Source of the DNA: Corallium rubrum
Taxonomy: Eukaryota > Cnidaria > Anthozoa > Scleralcyonacea > Coralliidae
Length of the DNA stretch: 64,000 bases
Direction of reading: 5' to 3'
Assembly: GCA_964035015.1 (NCBI GenBank)
Contig: CAXIUP010000237.1
Location: 1-64,000, forward strand
In this document: positions 40,846 through 53,673 of the stretch, piece after piece
Numbering within the stretch: position 1 is the stretch's first letter
Layout: each line of letters opens with the position of its first letter
Program-made: the position numbers and the translations under genes
The notes under the pieces: model-generated
What the model saw: the letters and a program-made list of their open reading frames with translations, nothing else
What the model was told of the DNA's origin: nothing
The model's database searches: none

Positions 40846-43219
40846 GTTTGAGGCAAATCCAAATCAAAAATGACACCAGTCACACCACGAGATGACACTA
40901 CAACAGAACAAGTTTGATGGAGAATTGGGATGTTAAATTGTCGTAAAATAGCAAATATTGTTGTAGTTATACCTTCTCTACAACATGAAGGATATATACA
41001 CACAAACTACCACTGAAGACGGTAGTTTGCTTTTTGGCTATGGCTATGGTTGGTGTTGTCATTGTGTCAAGGAGAAAGACAAAGCTTTGAAAATACTTCG
41101 TCAAGTCAATAAGTTTGCAATAGCTGGGGGACTCATATGTGGTATTGTTAACCTGTTTGTGATATCTTCTTTGTCTACACACCTGAAAACGCACGCTCTG
41201 TTACAGCATCCAACAGCACTGATATCAGGTCTGTTACATTATGATTCCATCAGGTCTGAACAGGATAATGTAGCCACCCCTGTTACAGCTATGATGACCA
41301 TAGTCTGTATCAGCACTGATGTCAGGCATGATACAGCGCTGATGCCATCAGACTGTAACAGCCATGATAGATCGCGTGGAAACGCGACGTGACCCGCGCG
41401 TGATCCATGACCCGTTCTCGAAACTCGCGTGGATAATTATTCCACGCGTGGATAAACAAAATGCCGGTACAAAAATTCCCCGGGTATACTCCGAAATTGG
41501 TTTGCTGCCGAAAAAACAGAGGAAAAACGTGCACAGAAGTAACTACGACAAAAAAAACTACGCGACAGAAACATCAGGTAACTACTTTTATTATTTTTTA
41601 TACTTATCAACTAAGATTTACAAAAATAAAGAGCATTTCACCACTATAAATCTTCATTTCGACGAATGCTTAATCCAACAATTTTTGTACACTTCGTTTT
41701 TCTAATTCAGTCACATACTAGAAATACATGAATGCAACAACCCCTCGCCTGCTTTATATGCATTTTTTAACCCCACTCCCCCCCTAATTTCTGTTTTTGT
41801 TGTAATGACACACAGATCATCTTCAAATTTTATATGTATATATTTTTGAAACACACACCCCCTGATTAAAATATTAAAGCCCTCCTGATATGCATTTATA
41901 GGGTGACTAACTGTGTACTTTCAGATTTCTGATTTGGAAATTGAACATATGAAAGCAAAACGAAGGTTTCATTAATTGAACTATAGCTGTAAAACATATA
42001 TTCATTGTTTATAGGTTTCCAAGGGAATTATTTTTAGCAAGTCTTTAAATGGCTTCCCTCTGCTGTTCTGCATACATGTTTTGCAAAGGCAGAATTAAAA
42101 GTCAACAGCTCCAAAACTACATTTATAGTATAAAGTCTAAGATAAAAACAATTCAGTAGAATCGGATTCCAGAAAGAAATATTAAACAGACGTTTGTGGC
42201 GAAAATTTGGAAATACTGCCTAGAAAATCGGTAAAGTCGGCCCATGAGTATTATAAATAATAAGAAGTGCATATACACAGTCAATGAAAAACACCACGTC
42301 CAGATAACTTTCACAAGTTTTTAAAAAGGTAAGCACGAATATAAGTGGAGCTGTATATCATTTAGGTTTAAGCGAAAACATGAAAACAACACAATGTATT
42401 AAACTTTATATAATAGATGCTAGATTAAGTTTAACGGACGAGTGACTATAAAAGGGCTTTTATTTAAACGTATTGCCGGTCTTGGAACTTAATACAATGA
42501 ATCCAATCAGCAAAATAAATATACAAATCCCCTACCTGAGTTACCACAACCACTGCCAATTCAGATCGACTTTTTGTTTACCATAAAGCGTTTAGTGTCT
42601 TTAGTATCTTCAGGTTTTCTGGTTTCTCTTCAAGATATATTAAACCGCCGTTTGTTGTTTTAGTAGAGCGGGCTCCATTTCGTTTCTTTCGTTTCGCAAC
42701 ATATAGCCATAGATTTAGTTTAAAATTTTGTGGTGCTTCATTGTCAGTCACCATGCAGTAGCCAACAATTCTTACCGCACGACACCCTACGACGTATATA
42801 TATATATATATAAACAGCTTCCAGATTTTCGTCTGCCTTGCTTTTTCTACACGCGTGTAAAATGAACTCCACGCGTGTCGAGATTAGCACCCTCACCGGG
42901 CTCCGGGCCTTCGGCCCGTCGCCCGGCTCGGGGATAATACTGCAAAAAGAAAAGAGAAATGATCAGGCATATAATCTTTACTTACAAATCCAGGCTTGAG
43001 AAGATGCACAGTATACGTTATGCAGCCAAAACTAGGAACGATACCTCAAGTATAAACATTGTTGAGTTAATCTTGCAATTTACATTCTGCAGCCCAAATT
43101 TCTCAAATTCCTTCTTGTCACACTATATAAATTAGAGAAGACAAACAACATAGTTTTTGAGAAACTAGATACAATGTAACCAGTATCAATACAGTATATA
43201 AAGTACCTTACAACCTATG
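40846..43219. other. No gene seen; one quasi-palindromic repeat and a TA tract
   Basis: 41177-41365 belongs to the ACAG/CTGT hairpin family (TCTACACACCTGAAAACGC at its left end). 42797-42812 is a short TA array. A GC-rich stem with GGGCCTTCGGCCC lies at about 42895-42935. No exon supported. Confidence 0.5.
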
Positions 43220-43830
43220 TATAATTTTTTTGTCCAGCTGGATACACTGTAAAATAATGAAGAAGAAAAAAGAAAGGCATATTACTATTAGTTTCTAAAT
43301 CTCAAAAATGCTAAGCAATGTCCTTGCCTGGCCATACTATATAAAGAAAAGAAGAAAAAAGACGTGAATTTTTAAATCTTAAAATGCTAACCTAATACAC
43401 ACCTGTAGGTTTTATTGTGGTTGTATTCTCTCTTTGACAGGCCAAGCTATACAAAGAGAAGAAAAGAAAGACATTACTTTCTAAACCTTAAAAATGCTGA
43501 GCTAATACACACCTAGCTATTAGGTTTTATTGTGGTTATTATATTAATTTTCTCCTTGCCAGGCCAAGCTATACAAAGAGAGGAAAAGAAAGACATTATA
43601 CTTTCTAAACCTTAAATATGCTGAGCTAATACACACCTAGCTATTAGGTTTTATTGTGGTTATTATATTCTCTCCTTGCCAGGCCAAGCTATACAAAGAG
43701 AAGAAAAGAAAGACATATTACTTTCTAAACCTTAAAAATCACACCTAGCTACACGTATTAGGTTTTATTGTGTATATTCTCTCCTTGCCAGGGCAAGCTA
43801 CACAAAGAGGAGAAAAGAAAGACATATTTA
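43220..43830. repeat. 110-121 bp tandem repeat, about 4-5 copies
   Basis: The units start near 43328, 43441, 43562, 43682 and 43792 with GGCCAAGCTATACAAAGAG and contain TAGGTTTTATTGTGGTTATT. Outer units are more diverged. Confidence 0.85.
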
Positions 43831-43951
43831 AGGGAGTTGTCATTATTTATGGGAGGGAGGTTGACAGATGGGAGGGGGGGTGTGTGGGGGGGGGGGGGGT
43901 GTGGCAAAAAAAGTTTCATTCCCATATATAGGGGGAGTCAGAAATGTTTTA

Positions 43952-44235
43952 CTCTACACACGCAAAAATGCACACTCTGTGTCAGACCTGATGCAGAATG
44001 ATGTCAGATCTGTTCAGAAAAATGTAGCGATCCCTGATACAGCCTGTTGCAGTATCAGCTATGATACACCTATGATATATCTGTATCATACCTGCAGCTA
44101 CAACAGACTGTTCGAAACAGATTCTGTCAAACTGTATCAGCCTGTAGCTGTCAGGCTGTATCAAGGGTCGCTACATTTCTCTGAACAGATCTGATATCAG
44201 AGCTGATCAGACTGCGCGTTTTTACGTGTGTAGAG
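43952..44235. mobile_element. Hairpin MITE with CTCTACACACG ends and ACAG/CTGT interior
   Basis: Left CTCTACACACGCAAAAATGC and right GCGTTTTTACGTGTGTAGAG are inverted termini. The interior is made of short inverted words (CTGATACAG, GTTGCAGTATCAG, CTGTATCA), so the whole folds repeatedly on itself. Relatives are at 41177-41365, 46670-47010 and 47115-47265. Confidence 0.7.
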
Positions 44236-46669
44236 AAAGGGGGGGGGGGGGGTGTCAAAACAATTTGAGGCTTGTAAATACCATGTCTAGAGAAAAAAAA
44301 AAGTTTAAAATAACAGTTATGCATCAGTCAATTCCAGCAATGCCCATCCCTCTGGGCCAACCCCCAGGAATTTGCATTTTCAATTTTTTTAATGCAAATG
44401 TCCTGGGGTTGGGCAAAAAAGACCCTACAATGCCCTACCTAGATGACAAATGACCGGCCCAGGGTTAAGATCAACACACTTTCCAAGGTAATATTTCTTT
44501 GCAAATTTCTTCAGTTTGACTCAAGCTTGAGTAGGTGATGGATTTTGTCAGGATATTACATAAGGAAAATCCTAAAATGTATATCATTCAGACACAAAGT
44601 ACATGTACATGTTTTACAGGGCTCCCATTTATTTAATCCAGGCCCATTGACACATAGTGGATCTTTACTCATATATTGTTGCCATATCAGTTGATGAAGT
44701 CATTGCATATAAATTTGCATTTGCACGCTATAAAAAAAAGAAAAAATGGATAAAACATTTTGTAAACTTTTCCTCTTCTGATTAACTGTGAAATATAATA
44801 CCACTATAATAATACCACTGTACTGAGTTTTCAGATTATTGACTAATTAAGTTTGATCTTGAATATTATTACAAAAAATTTAGAAGACACAGTCATTTTA
44901 AACATGTGGCATTCATTGTCCTGTTATTAAATGATAAATATTAAACAAGAAATGCTAAATAAAATATCTTGTGCTATTTTGAATATATTATTTTAAATTT
45001 GGCTCACCTATATACATGTACCGGTCTTTGTTTGTATAAGGGTAATTTATTTGTATGGAAAACTGGAAAACAGCACTGGCATAGCCAAGGGGGCTGGGGG
45101 ACATCACCCCCCAAATGGTCTACAAGACCATTCTCATGAAAAGTTTAAATCTGTGGAGAAACTTGTAAGGGGGGGGGTTACAGTTGTTTTAAGGCCAAGT
45201 GAGTGGATCAGTAATGTGTTATATATATAGCAGGCATGTATATATATATATATATGCTATAAATTACTAAGGGTCTATTAATAAAATGTCTCCAACTTGT
45301 TTTTACATTTACCACTAGTTTATAAATAAATCTAAAGATATTCTGACGTGTATCGTTCTATGTTCTGGTTTAATGATAGTAACAAAATTATGTATTTATG
45401 GCTTTCAGATTACAATACTCTTAAATACTTGCTTCAAAATGCAGGAAATAGTGTTTCAGAGACCCTAGAAATCCAACATTTTTTTTTGGGGGGGGGCATG
45501 CCCCCAGACCCCCTAGGAGATCAAGGTTCTTGCCCCCCCCCCCAACCCAAGACCCTGGCTTTGTTTAATACTGGAAAACAGTTTTACCTGTGCAATGTTC
45601 TGGCTAGGTAAAGCATGTAGTTATGGCTTAAGACTTCAGCAACATACCTGTATAAATAAATAATAATATATATAAGAAATAATGAAATGTTAGTCTTGAT
45701 ACCTGAATAAATATTTTTATAATTATTATATTTTCTAGATTATGGCTTTGCTGTGGGCATTTAAAAAATATGAAAATATGATAAAATATTGGCATGTTTC
45801 TTTGACATTTAATAATACCCCACAGTGGAGGGTGGCACCCTCACCCCATGCACCCCTAAAGTGTATCGATTTGGTGGTTACATAATTATAAATAAGATCT
45901 GACTGTGCAACATAAAACAAATAAATCTTATTTTCTATAGTTTTGTGCAATATATTTAAAATATGTACGACAATTAATATTGGAAAACAACAGAATTATT
46001 TACGTCCAGAAATTTCATTTCTAACTTAATCTTTTTGTATTATCATTCATTTGACCAGTTTACTAGATTTTAAAACTTACCTTTAGCTTTGTGGAGCTAG
46101 AATTGCAACGTAAAGCTGGTTATGAAAAAGGAAACGGAAAATACTTTGTTGCTGCTGACGCCATAACTTTTGTAGAGTTGTCCAATTTTGCCTTGTTTCA
46201 ATACCAGTGTTTCGTCGCATTTTGGAAGAAACGAGCTTCACAAGCTTTCAAATTAGTACTGTACATACTGCTAGAACAAACTTTCTGTTATATCTCCAGA
46301 GTCATGTCCAACGAGAATAGTGAGTGATGATTTTCCGCTTTTCATTTTCATCAAGACATTCTGGGCTGAGTCTGTACAAAACTCACACTTGTTGCACGTA
46401 ATTTCTGCCACAAAAACATTCGCAGAAAGACGTCAAAGTTTGAAATAAACATCCAAAGTTTTTTATATTAATTCAGAAATAACTTTTGTTTGTTTTTCCA
46501 TGCCATGCCGGCTGCTTGAAGCGCCTTGATATGCCACTGAAGAGTGAAGAGTGAAGAGAGGGCGCTTTGTAAAAAACAGTCTCTCTTGTCTTTTTTTGCT
46601 GACAAAGTCACGAAAAATTCGTGTCGCGACGCGACACGCTGTTACCGCGGGAAAATCCACGCAGTTTCC
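44236..46669. other. No gene; repeat fragments
   Basis: 44360-44420 is a hairpin (AACCCCCAGGAATTTGCATT with its inverse around a T-run). 45222-45256 is a TA patch. 45440-45550 repeats 37085-37165. An open frame at 46091-46327 has no recognisable content. Confidence 0.5.
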
Positions 46670-47265
46670 AACAGCTCTGACACAACCTGTTCAACATGGC
46701 TGTTACAGTGCTGATATCGTCAGTCCAGATTTATCTGATACCAACAGCTTCCATCAGTGCTGTTGCCCCATCATAGCTGTTACAGCCTGTTCTTACAGTC
46801 GGCTACAGATCTGTTGTCAACATACCTGTATCATTCCTTTATATCAGACTGATACAGCACTGACAGACCAACAGTCTGTTGCAGTCTGATGCTGTCAGTT
46901 CTGAACAGTCTGTGGACGTCTACAGCCTGTAACAGCTATGATATCATACCTGTATCAGGCCTAAAGCTGCAACAGGCTGTAACAGACCTGTGGCGTTTTT
47001 AGGTGTGTACACGACTACACCGAGTTGGGTTGTGCCCAAACTTTTAGGTTAGTAGAAACTTTTTGTTATATTTTTTCTGTGTTTAATTGTTTAACCTCAG
47101 GGCTATTTGACTATCTACTACACAAGTAAAAACGCGCAAGCTGCTACATCCCTGCAAGCAAGTTGTTACAGGGTTGTTTAACAGGCTTTCACCACGATGT
47201 GTTCGCAATGGTTGGTGACATGTCTGTAACAAGTTGTTGCCAACTTGTAATAAGGTAAAAGGCTA
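46670..47265. repeat. ACAG/CTGT quasi-palindromic elements, two copies
   Basis: 46670-47010 is built from alternating CTGTTACAG, CTGATACAG and CAACAG words and ends GGCGTTTTTAGGTGTGTAC. 47115-47265 starts CTACACAAGTAAAAACGCGC and continues with ACAAGTTGTTGCCAACTTGT-type palindromes. Both fit the hairpin family at 43952-44235. Confidence 0.6.
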
Positions 47266-47280
47266 TGTTACTATATCACC

Positions 47281-47420
47281 ACCAGGGATATTTTCAAGCA
47301 CTTTTGTGCATTGGACTAGTAAACTGAAGGTTGCATGTTCGAATCCCAGCCAGGCCAAGTAGAGTTTTCTCTACTTGTCCAGTATGGTTCGTCACTCAGA
47401 GTAACACTTTATTAGTACTA
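47281..47420 (+). ncRNA. Possible tRNA-derived SINE fragment
   Basis: GGTTGCATGTTCGAATCCC matches an RNA polymerase III B box (GGTTCGAATCC-type). The upstream region is a poor A box. It is followed by an inverted pair (AAGTAGAG, CTCTACTT) and a tail with no poly(A). Confidence 0.3.
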
Positions 47421-48197
47421 GAAAGACAATAATGCAAACCCCTCGTGTTCATTGTTTATTATTATTAATGCACTCTGCCTTCAATCCCAGGGAAGGGCTA
47501 CAAACTCAGGATAGGGATGTACCAATGAACCCTTAAATTAAGTTGGTTACACCAGACAAAGGAATTGGCTTCACACAAAATGGCTAATAATGGTACCCTG
47601 TTCCAAACTGAAAGAAAGGCGTAAATGACTGCCAGCATAATTATAAGAACAAACCTTGCACAAGATCAAAAGTGTGACAATTATTACACCAGTACCCTGT
47701 TCCAAACTAAAAATGAAAACCATTCCCTTTCCAGTGGCAAATCCCTGTATAGTCAATATATGTGAGTCCCGTACCTCCCATTGTAGTATACCAGTACAAA
47801 TTATATTGTCTTTTTCGACTTTTTGCACATGTATTTGCTGTTTACAAATGTAATTGGCTTATTATACCACAGCAAGTATGTGAACTTTTGCACTCAAACT
47901 CGAATGAAATTAATGATGTTTTTGATGTAAAAAAACCTACACTGAATCATGTGTACCCTTTTAACCACCATCACCCCACGGATCCCTAACATGGTCCCCG
48001 TTGATCATTACATATAAATATATATTTTCTAATATATGGCTTCAATTCCTGCTGGAAGGCCTGTGTAGTTGCAGTTTTCGCACCGGCAACTGGTCCCGGT
48101 TCGGTCTTAAAATGTATATATTCTACACTTGAATTTTCCTTCACCCAAAATCCTTAGAACATGCTATGTAATCGAGTGAAATGCCCAATATTACTTA

Positions 48198-48200
<3 letters not shown>

Positions 48201-48254
<54 letters not shown>

Positions 48255-48255
48255 C
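48201..48255. repeat. (TA)n array
   Basis: Simple TA repeat; frames of alternating Tyr-Ile across it are artefacts. Confidence 0.95.
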
Positions 48256-48565
48256 ACAAATGGATACTCCAAACCACCAACAAGGGTACAATCCCTGACC
48301 GGACTTACCACCCACTCTGTCGAGGTTAGTACACTCGTGAAGTCGTGTTGCGAGGCCCGCTTCATGAACCACAGTTCACTGTCCCACAATAATCATCTGA
48401 GATCAATAAGAATTCTTACATGTATTATTTCTTTATTGTTAAATAATCTGTCTGCTAATCATTATAAATATATATAGCTGACCAATCCATTCACTGATCA
48501 TGACTGAGCAACTAACCAGCTGACTGACCAGTTGCTGGTCAGCTGGCTGGCTCACTGACTGACTG

Positions 48566-48910
48566 ACTTGCTCACTGAACTGACTGACTGACTGACTGAC
48601 TGACTGACTGACTGACTGACTGACTGACTGACTGACTGACTGACTGACTGACTGACTGACTGACTGACTGACTGACTGACTGACTGACTGACTGACTGAC
48701 TGACTGACTGACCGACCGACTGATGGACTGACTGACTGCTGCAGTCGGTCGGTCGGTCGGTTGGTCAGTCGGTCGGTCGGTTGGTCGGTCGGTCGGTCGG
48801 TCGGTCGGTCGGTCGGTCGGTCGGTCGGTTGGTCGGTTGGTCGGTTGGTCGGTCGGTCGGTCGGTCAGTCGGTCAGTCAGTCGGTCAGTCAGTCGGTCAG
48901 TCAGTCAGTC
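48566..48910. repeat. (ACTG)n then (GGTC)n arrays
   Basis: About 140 bp of ACTG is followed by CTGCAG and about 160 bp of GGTC/GGTT. The ACTG block is the reverse complement of the CAGT array downstream, so the MITE copy between them is bracketed by inverted arrays. Confidence 0.95.
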
Positions 48911-48977
48911 AGGCAGGCAGTCTGTTGGGTGGTTGGTCAGCCAAACAGTTGGTTGGTCAGGTGGTTTGTCAGGGAGT

Positions 48978-49296
48978 TGGTCTGGTATCCAGGTATTGTC
49001 ATAAAACCCATAATTTGCTTTTTAAAACTTTGACCACAAAAATATTTTACATTGATGAAATAAGTCATCTGGTTTTAGCCAGAGTAAATTACTATATAAA
49101 GGGTACCAATAACAGTGGAAAGGTTAACATGGGGTAAAAAAGTTTTTCTGCCTTACAGCTTAAAGCTTTTTTTTGTTTTAAAAATGGTGGGTTAACCAAT
49201 TTTTGTGATCCAAGATATTTCTCTTCAGCCCCCACACCAGCTATAAATAATGACCAGTCCCTTACACTTCTGGTCTAATATAGTGGGGGCCAAATT
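48978..49296 (+). mobile_element. Second copy of the 3.25 kb MITE, left part missing
   Basis: Matches 3552-3853 throughout, with a private 31-bp insertion (about 49087-49117). It ends with the same AATAATGACCAGTCCCTTAC and GGGCCAAATTAGTCAGTC before a CAGT array. Confidence 0.85.
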
Positions 49297-49714
49297 AGTC
49301 AGTCAGTCAGTCAGTCAGTCAGTCAGTCAGTCAGTCAGTCAGTCAGTCAGTCAGTCAGTCAGTCAGTCAGTCAGTCAGTCAGTCAGTCAGTCAGTCAGTC
49401 AGTCAGTCAGTCAGTCAGTCAGTCAGTCAGTCAGTCAGTCAGTCAGTCAGTCAGTCAGTCAGTCAGTCAGTCAGTCAGTCAGTCAGTCAGTCAGTCAGTC
49501 AGTCAGTCAGTCAGTCAGTCAGTCAGTCAGTCAGTCAGTCAGTCAGTCAGTCAGTCAGTCAGTCAGTCAGTCAGTCAGTCAGTCAGTCAGTCAGTCAGTC
49601 AGTCAGTCAGTCAGTCAGTCAGTCAGTCAGTCAGTCAGTCAGTCAGTCAGTCAGTCAGTCAGTCAGTCAGTCAGTCAGTCAGTCAGTCAGTCAGTCAGTC
49701 AGTCAGTCAGTCAG
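49297..49714. repeat. (CAGT)n array, over 100 copies
   Basis: Essentially perfect CAGT repeat of 418 bp. Ends in GGGTGGTCGGGTGGGC. Confidence 0.98.
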
Positions 49715-50340
49715 TGGGTGGTCGGGTGGGCATGCAGGTGGTTGGTTGATGCTCAGTCAGACTGTTGATCAGGTCAAGCAGTTTGTCCGTGGGTCTGTCT
49801 GTGGTTTGGCGACTTAACAGTTTATGATTTTGCCTCATGTTTGATCTATTGTTAAACAAGTTAACTTGTGTTGTGACAGATTGTGCAGCCCGACGAGGAC
49901 GATAAACAAGAGTCTTCCATATCCTGCATATTTCAGATCTGGAAATGTCTCAGGAGAGGTGTACGCTAATTTTAGAAGACAGAAAGATTTGGACTATCTC
50001 CGTAAATTGTGTATTTTTGGAGTGGTCATTCGTTTGGTCTGATTTTTAGAGGATAGAAGGTATTACGTCAAATAAGCTACTTTATTATGTAAGTACTGAG
50101 ATTTCCGTACGATCAACGAGAGAAATAAACCTGGTACGTTTTAAATGTTCGCGCCTCTTATTGGCCGTACGGTATTTCTTCACCAGTAAAAAAATGTGAT
50201 TGGTCATACGGTCTTTGCCACTTGTCTAATAGAAAACAACATACAAGAGTTTTCGTTAGTTAGCATTTTCTTCTCTTGAAACGGCCAGTGGTTTTCGACT
50301 GACTTAATACTCCCTGATTGACTGACTCACTCACTGATTC
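49715..50340. other. No gene seen
   Basis: Unremarkable. 50.09-50.25 kb shares distant similarity in words (CGTACGGTATTTCTTCAC) with about 715-870, perhaps an old repeat. Confidence 0.4.
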
Positions 50341-50475
50341 ACCTCACCTCACCTCACCTCACCTCACCTCACCTCACCTCACCTCACCTCACCTCACCTC
50401 ACCTCACCTCACCTCACCTCACCTCACCTCACCTCACCTCACCTCACCTCACCTCACCTCACCTCACCTCACCTG
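50341..50475. repeat. (CACCT)n pentanucleotide array
   Basis: About 27 perfect CACCT copies followed by a few GACT units. Confidence 0.98.
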
Positions 50476-51653
50476 ACTGACTGACTGACTGACAGACTGA
50501 CCAACCGACTCATTTACTCACTCGATCGCTGCTCACTTACTGACTAACTCACTCACTGCCTGACGTGGAAACAATGTACACATATTGATTGCAAATGGCG
50601 GTACCAAAAGAGATTGTGGCGGCACATTTAACCCTAATGCTTTGCGACCTCGAATCGGCTCAAATAACAGCTAAACATTGTTTGTCATGCTAAGATGGAT
50701 GAAGTACGCAAGAACTTCATTCCTATGGAAGTTAATCGTTTTAAAACCATATATTCTAATACTTCTGCAAGAAACAGTTAATATTTACTGCTCGCAAAGG
50801 TTTGTGGTTAAATGTACAAGTCGCCATCTTTTCGAAATTGTGAAAATAACCGAAAATGCTTTAGGCGTCAGTTCAACCTGATTTCAAACATGGTTTTGTA
50901 CACAATCTAATATTAAGAGGTTCTTCAAATTTATGAATGAGAGCTTGTACTGTATAAAATTCAAGGTCCCCAGAAAGTAGGTTGCACAGACACAGCAGAC
51001 ATTATTCTGTACCATAAAGAATATTGAAACAAGTTACTGGAAAGGTTGATGATACAATTTAAAACCATCACAAATGTGGCACATGTACATGAACTATTAT
51101 TAAATTTATTTTGTTACACAAATTTATGGTTGAACGCTTGAATAGAACTGAAGGTCTCCACAAAGTAAGTTGCACGGATAACACCATACACTTTCTTGTA
51201 TCATAAAGAATATTAAGACAAACTAATTAAATAGTTAATGATCTATTGTATTTTTGGATAATTTAAAGAGGAAATTAAATGAAAATTAAGTTTGTTTCAT
51301 CTTCAGGATCTCCTGAGAGTGATAAAGAATGATTTTTACAGTTTTTCCATGTTTCACTTCGTTCACAAGTTGTTCAGTATTGTTTGATATCTAAAAGTGT
51401 TAAGCTATGCCGTAAAGTTATGTGCAGATTATTGTGATTTAATGGAAAATCATGTATACTTTTGAATTATTAAACAATATTTTTTAAAACTTTGCAGCTA
51501 CATGGACCCACACTAAACATCAGCAACGTTCGATAAAGTAATTCTTTATTATTCTTTGGAGATCTTGAAGATAGAGCAAGCTTAATTTTCATTTCATTTC
51601 CTCTTCAAGGCCATGATTGCTGCGGTACATGAATTACCCTTAGATATATGTTA

Positions 51654-51654
<1 letters not shown>
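50476..51654. other. No gene seen
   Basis: No supported gene. Similar segments at about 50.97-51.05 and 51.15-51.24 kb (CAAAGTAAGTTGCAC / GAAAGTAGGTTGCAC, then TCATAAAGAATATTGAAAC-type words) suggest an old local duplication. Confidence 0.45.

Positions 51655-51728
<74 letters not shown>
51655..51728. repeat. (TA)n array
   Basis: Simple TA repeat. Confidence 0.95.
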
Positions 51729-51730
<2 letters not shown>

Positions 51731-52039
51731 ACTTTTGAGTATTGTATTCATGCATATATCTTTTCAAAAATTTAGCAGTTTTCTTCGATTCGCAGTACGT
51801 CTTTATAAAAGCTTTCTAAGATTGGCATTCATTTGTAGTAACTGGACATTACTTTAGTGTCTCTCTGTACTTGAATGTTAACATGCAAAGTTACTGACCA
51901 GTTTCTTGTTTAAATTTACAGCTAGCCAATTGAGTTTTCACAACAAGTCGCTGAATCACCGTCAAGCGAACCCCAAAGTCAAGCCATGCAGGGCGATCCT
52001 CTGGCGTTTGGATACTGGGCAAAAAACGAATCTATCCCT

Positions 52040-52111
52040 CTACAGTTGACACACAAAAGGTCGTTTTCAATTGTATACAATTGAAAACGACCTTTTGTGT
52101 GTCAACTGTAG
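52040..52111. repeat. Perfect 72-bp palindrome
   Basis: 36 bases from CTACAGTTGACACACAAAAG to ATTGTA are followed immediately by their exact reverse complement, with no loop and no mismatch. Confidence 0.97.
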
Positions 52112-52376
52112 GATTAATTCAAATATTCCACGACATGATTCCGTCCATTTGCAGTGTATGGTAGACACTTGTAGAACAGCTGAACAAAGACAAAGTAGCT
52201 AAATAAACAAGGATATTTAAATCTTTAGCTGTAAAACCTGTAAAAGGACGTTACACTCTATAAGTCCTCGCAATGTTTACACTTTGAAGTCCTCACAGTG
52301 ACAATGCTACATTTTCATACACAGGTCCTCATAAGGTAATGTAAATTCAGGTCCTCGCAATGTCTGGTATGCCTGT

Positions 52377-52752
<376 letters not shown>

Positions 52753-53382
52753 AAGAATGTATGTGCAGATAGATAGATAGATAACTTTATTTAAACACGC
52801 TTACAACGTCAACAAAAGCTAGTTTCCACGGAGGGCGTGTACAACAATAAAATAGTAAAAGGTAACAACAGTAAAGAACGGTTCGAGTAGCTAACAATGT
52901 CAATATAGTAATAAGGTAATAATAGACCTGCTCCAAGTCGCCTTCTGTGCCGTCCCAAACCCGCGTAGACCGTGCACGCGTTGGGACAACACAGAGAGAC
53001 CCGGGGCAAGTCCAGGTAATAATACATGTAATAGACTCTCCTTACTAATACATATTTTATTTACATAACGTTATTTCATGACATGAGTAGCGATTTTGCG
53101 TTCAAAGTACGACAGAGACTTGTACTCCCTAATTTATTTTGGCAAAGAGTTCCATATAGATTCTTTCTTGTAAGTGAAAAGATTTGTGAGACTCTTTGGT
53201 CCTTTCTTTGCGCTTCAAGTGATTGCTATTCTAATGCACTTAACGCAATTTTGTGATCAACTTCATTGCTCAATGAGCTGTCGAGCTGCACAGGTATTGG
53301 AGACGAGTTCTATCCAACTTAAGAGCACGAGGTATTCTCGCGATAACTGAACGCTTACCCATGAGGACATGCAGTGTTTCAA

Positions 53383-53673
53383 TTCTAATTCAGAATGTCC
53401 TCAGAGACATGAGAAAATTTTTCATGATGTCTTACACCGCTAAAGTCAACCGAACAATTTTTCGGCTGACTCGAGCGAGATTTTAACTCGCACCTTCCGG
53501 ATTCCGGTCCGCCGCTCTACGCGGCTCGATAGCTCAACAGGTAGAGCGGCGGACCGGAATCCCGAAGGTGCGAGTTCAAATCCCGCTCGAGTCAGCCGAA
53601 AAATTTTTCGGTGTAAGCAGTGTAAGACATCATGAAAAATTTTCTCATGTCTCTGAGGATGGTTCTGAATTCT
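53383..53673. repeat. 290-bp palindrome built of two tRNA-like units
   Basis: Two arms of about 135 bp (53383-53519 and 53540-53673) are inverted copies around a 20-nt loop. Each arm carries the T-arm and anticodon-arm part of a tRNA-like sequence; only the plus-strand one is complete. The flanks (CCTCAGAGACATGAGAAAAT) are also mirrored. Confidence 0.85.
53523..53593 (+). tRNA. tRNA-like sequence (degenerate anticodon arm), probable SINE head
   Basis: 71 nt. The acceptor stem GGCTCGA/TCGAGTC pairs fully (one G-U), the D arm GCTC/GAGC pairs, and the T arm GCGAG/CCCGC with loop TTCAAAT has one mismatch. The A box (TAGCTCAACAGGTAGAGC) and B box (GAGTTCAAATCCC) are good. The anticodon stem has two mismatches, and position 33 is C instead of T (nominal anticodon GGA). 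It is therefore unlikely to be a working tRNA and more likely a tRNA-derived SINE or pseudogene. Confidence 0.6.

Noticed and set aside
46091-46327. Possible small protein
   Set aside because: Starts and ends without splice or promoter support, and residues match no family I recognise.
53523-53593. Functional tRNA gene
   Set aside because: Two anticodon-stem mismatches, C instead of T at position 33, a T-arm mismatch, and location inside a palindrome.
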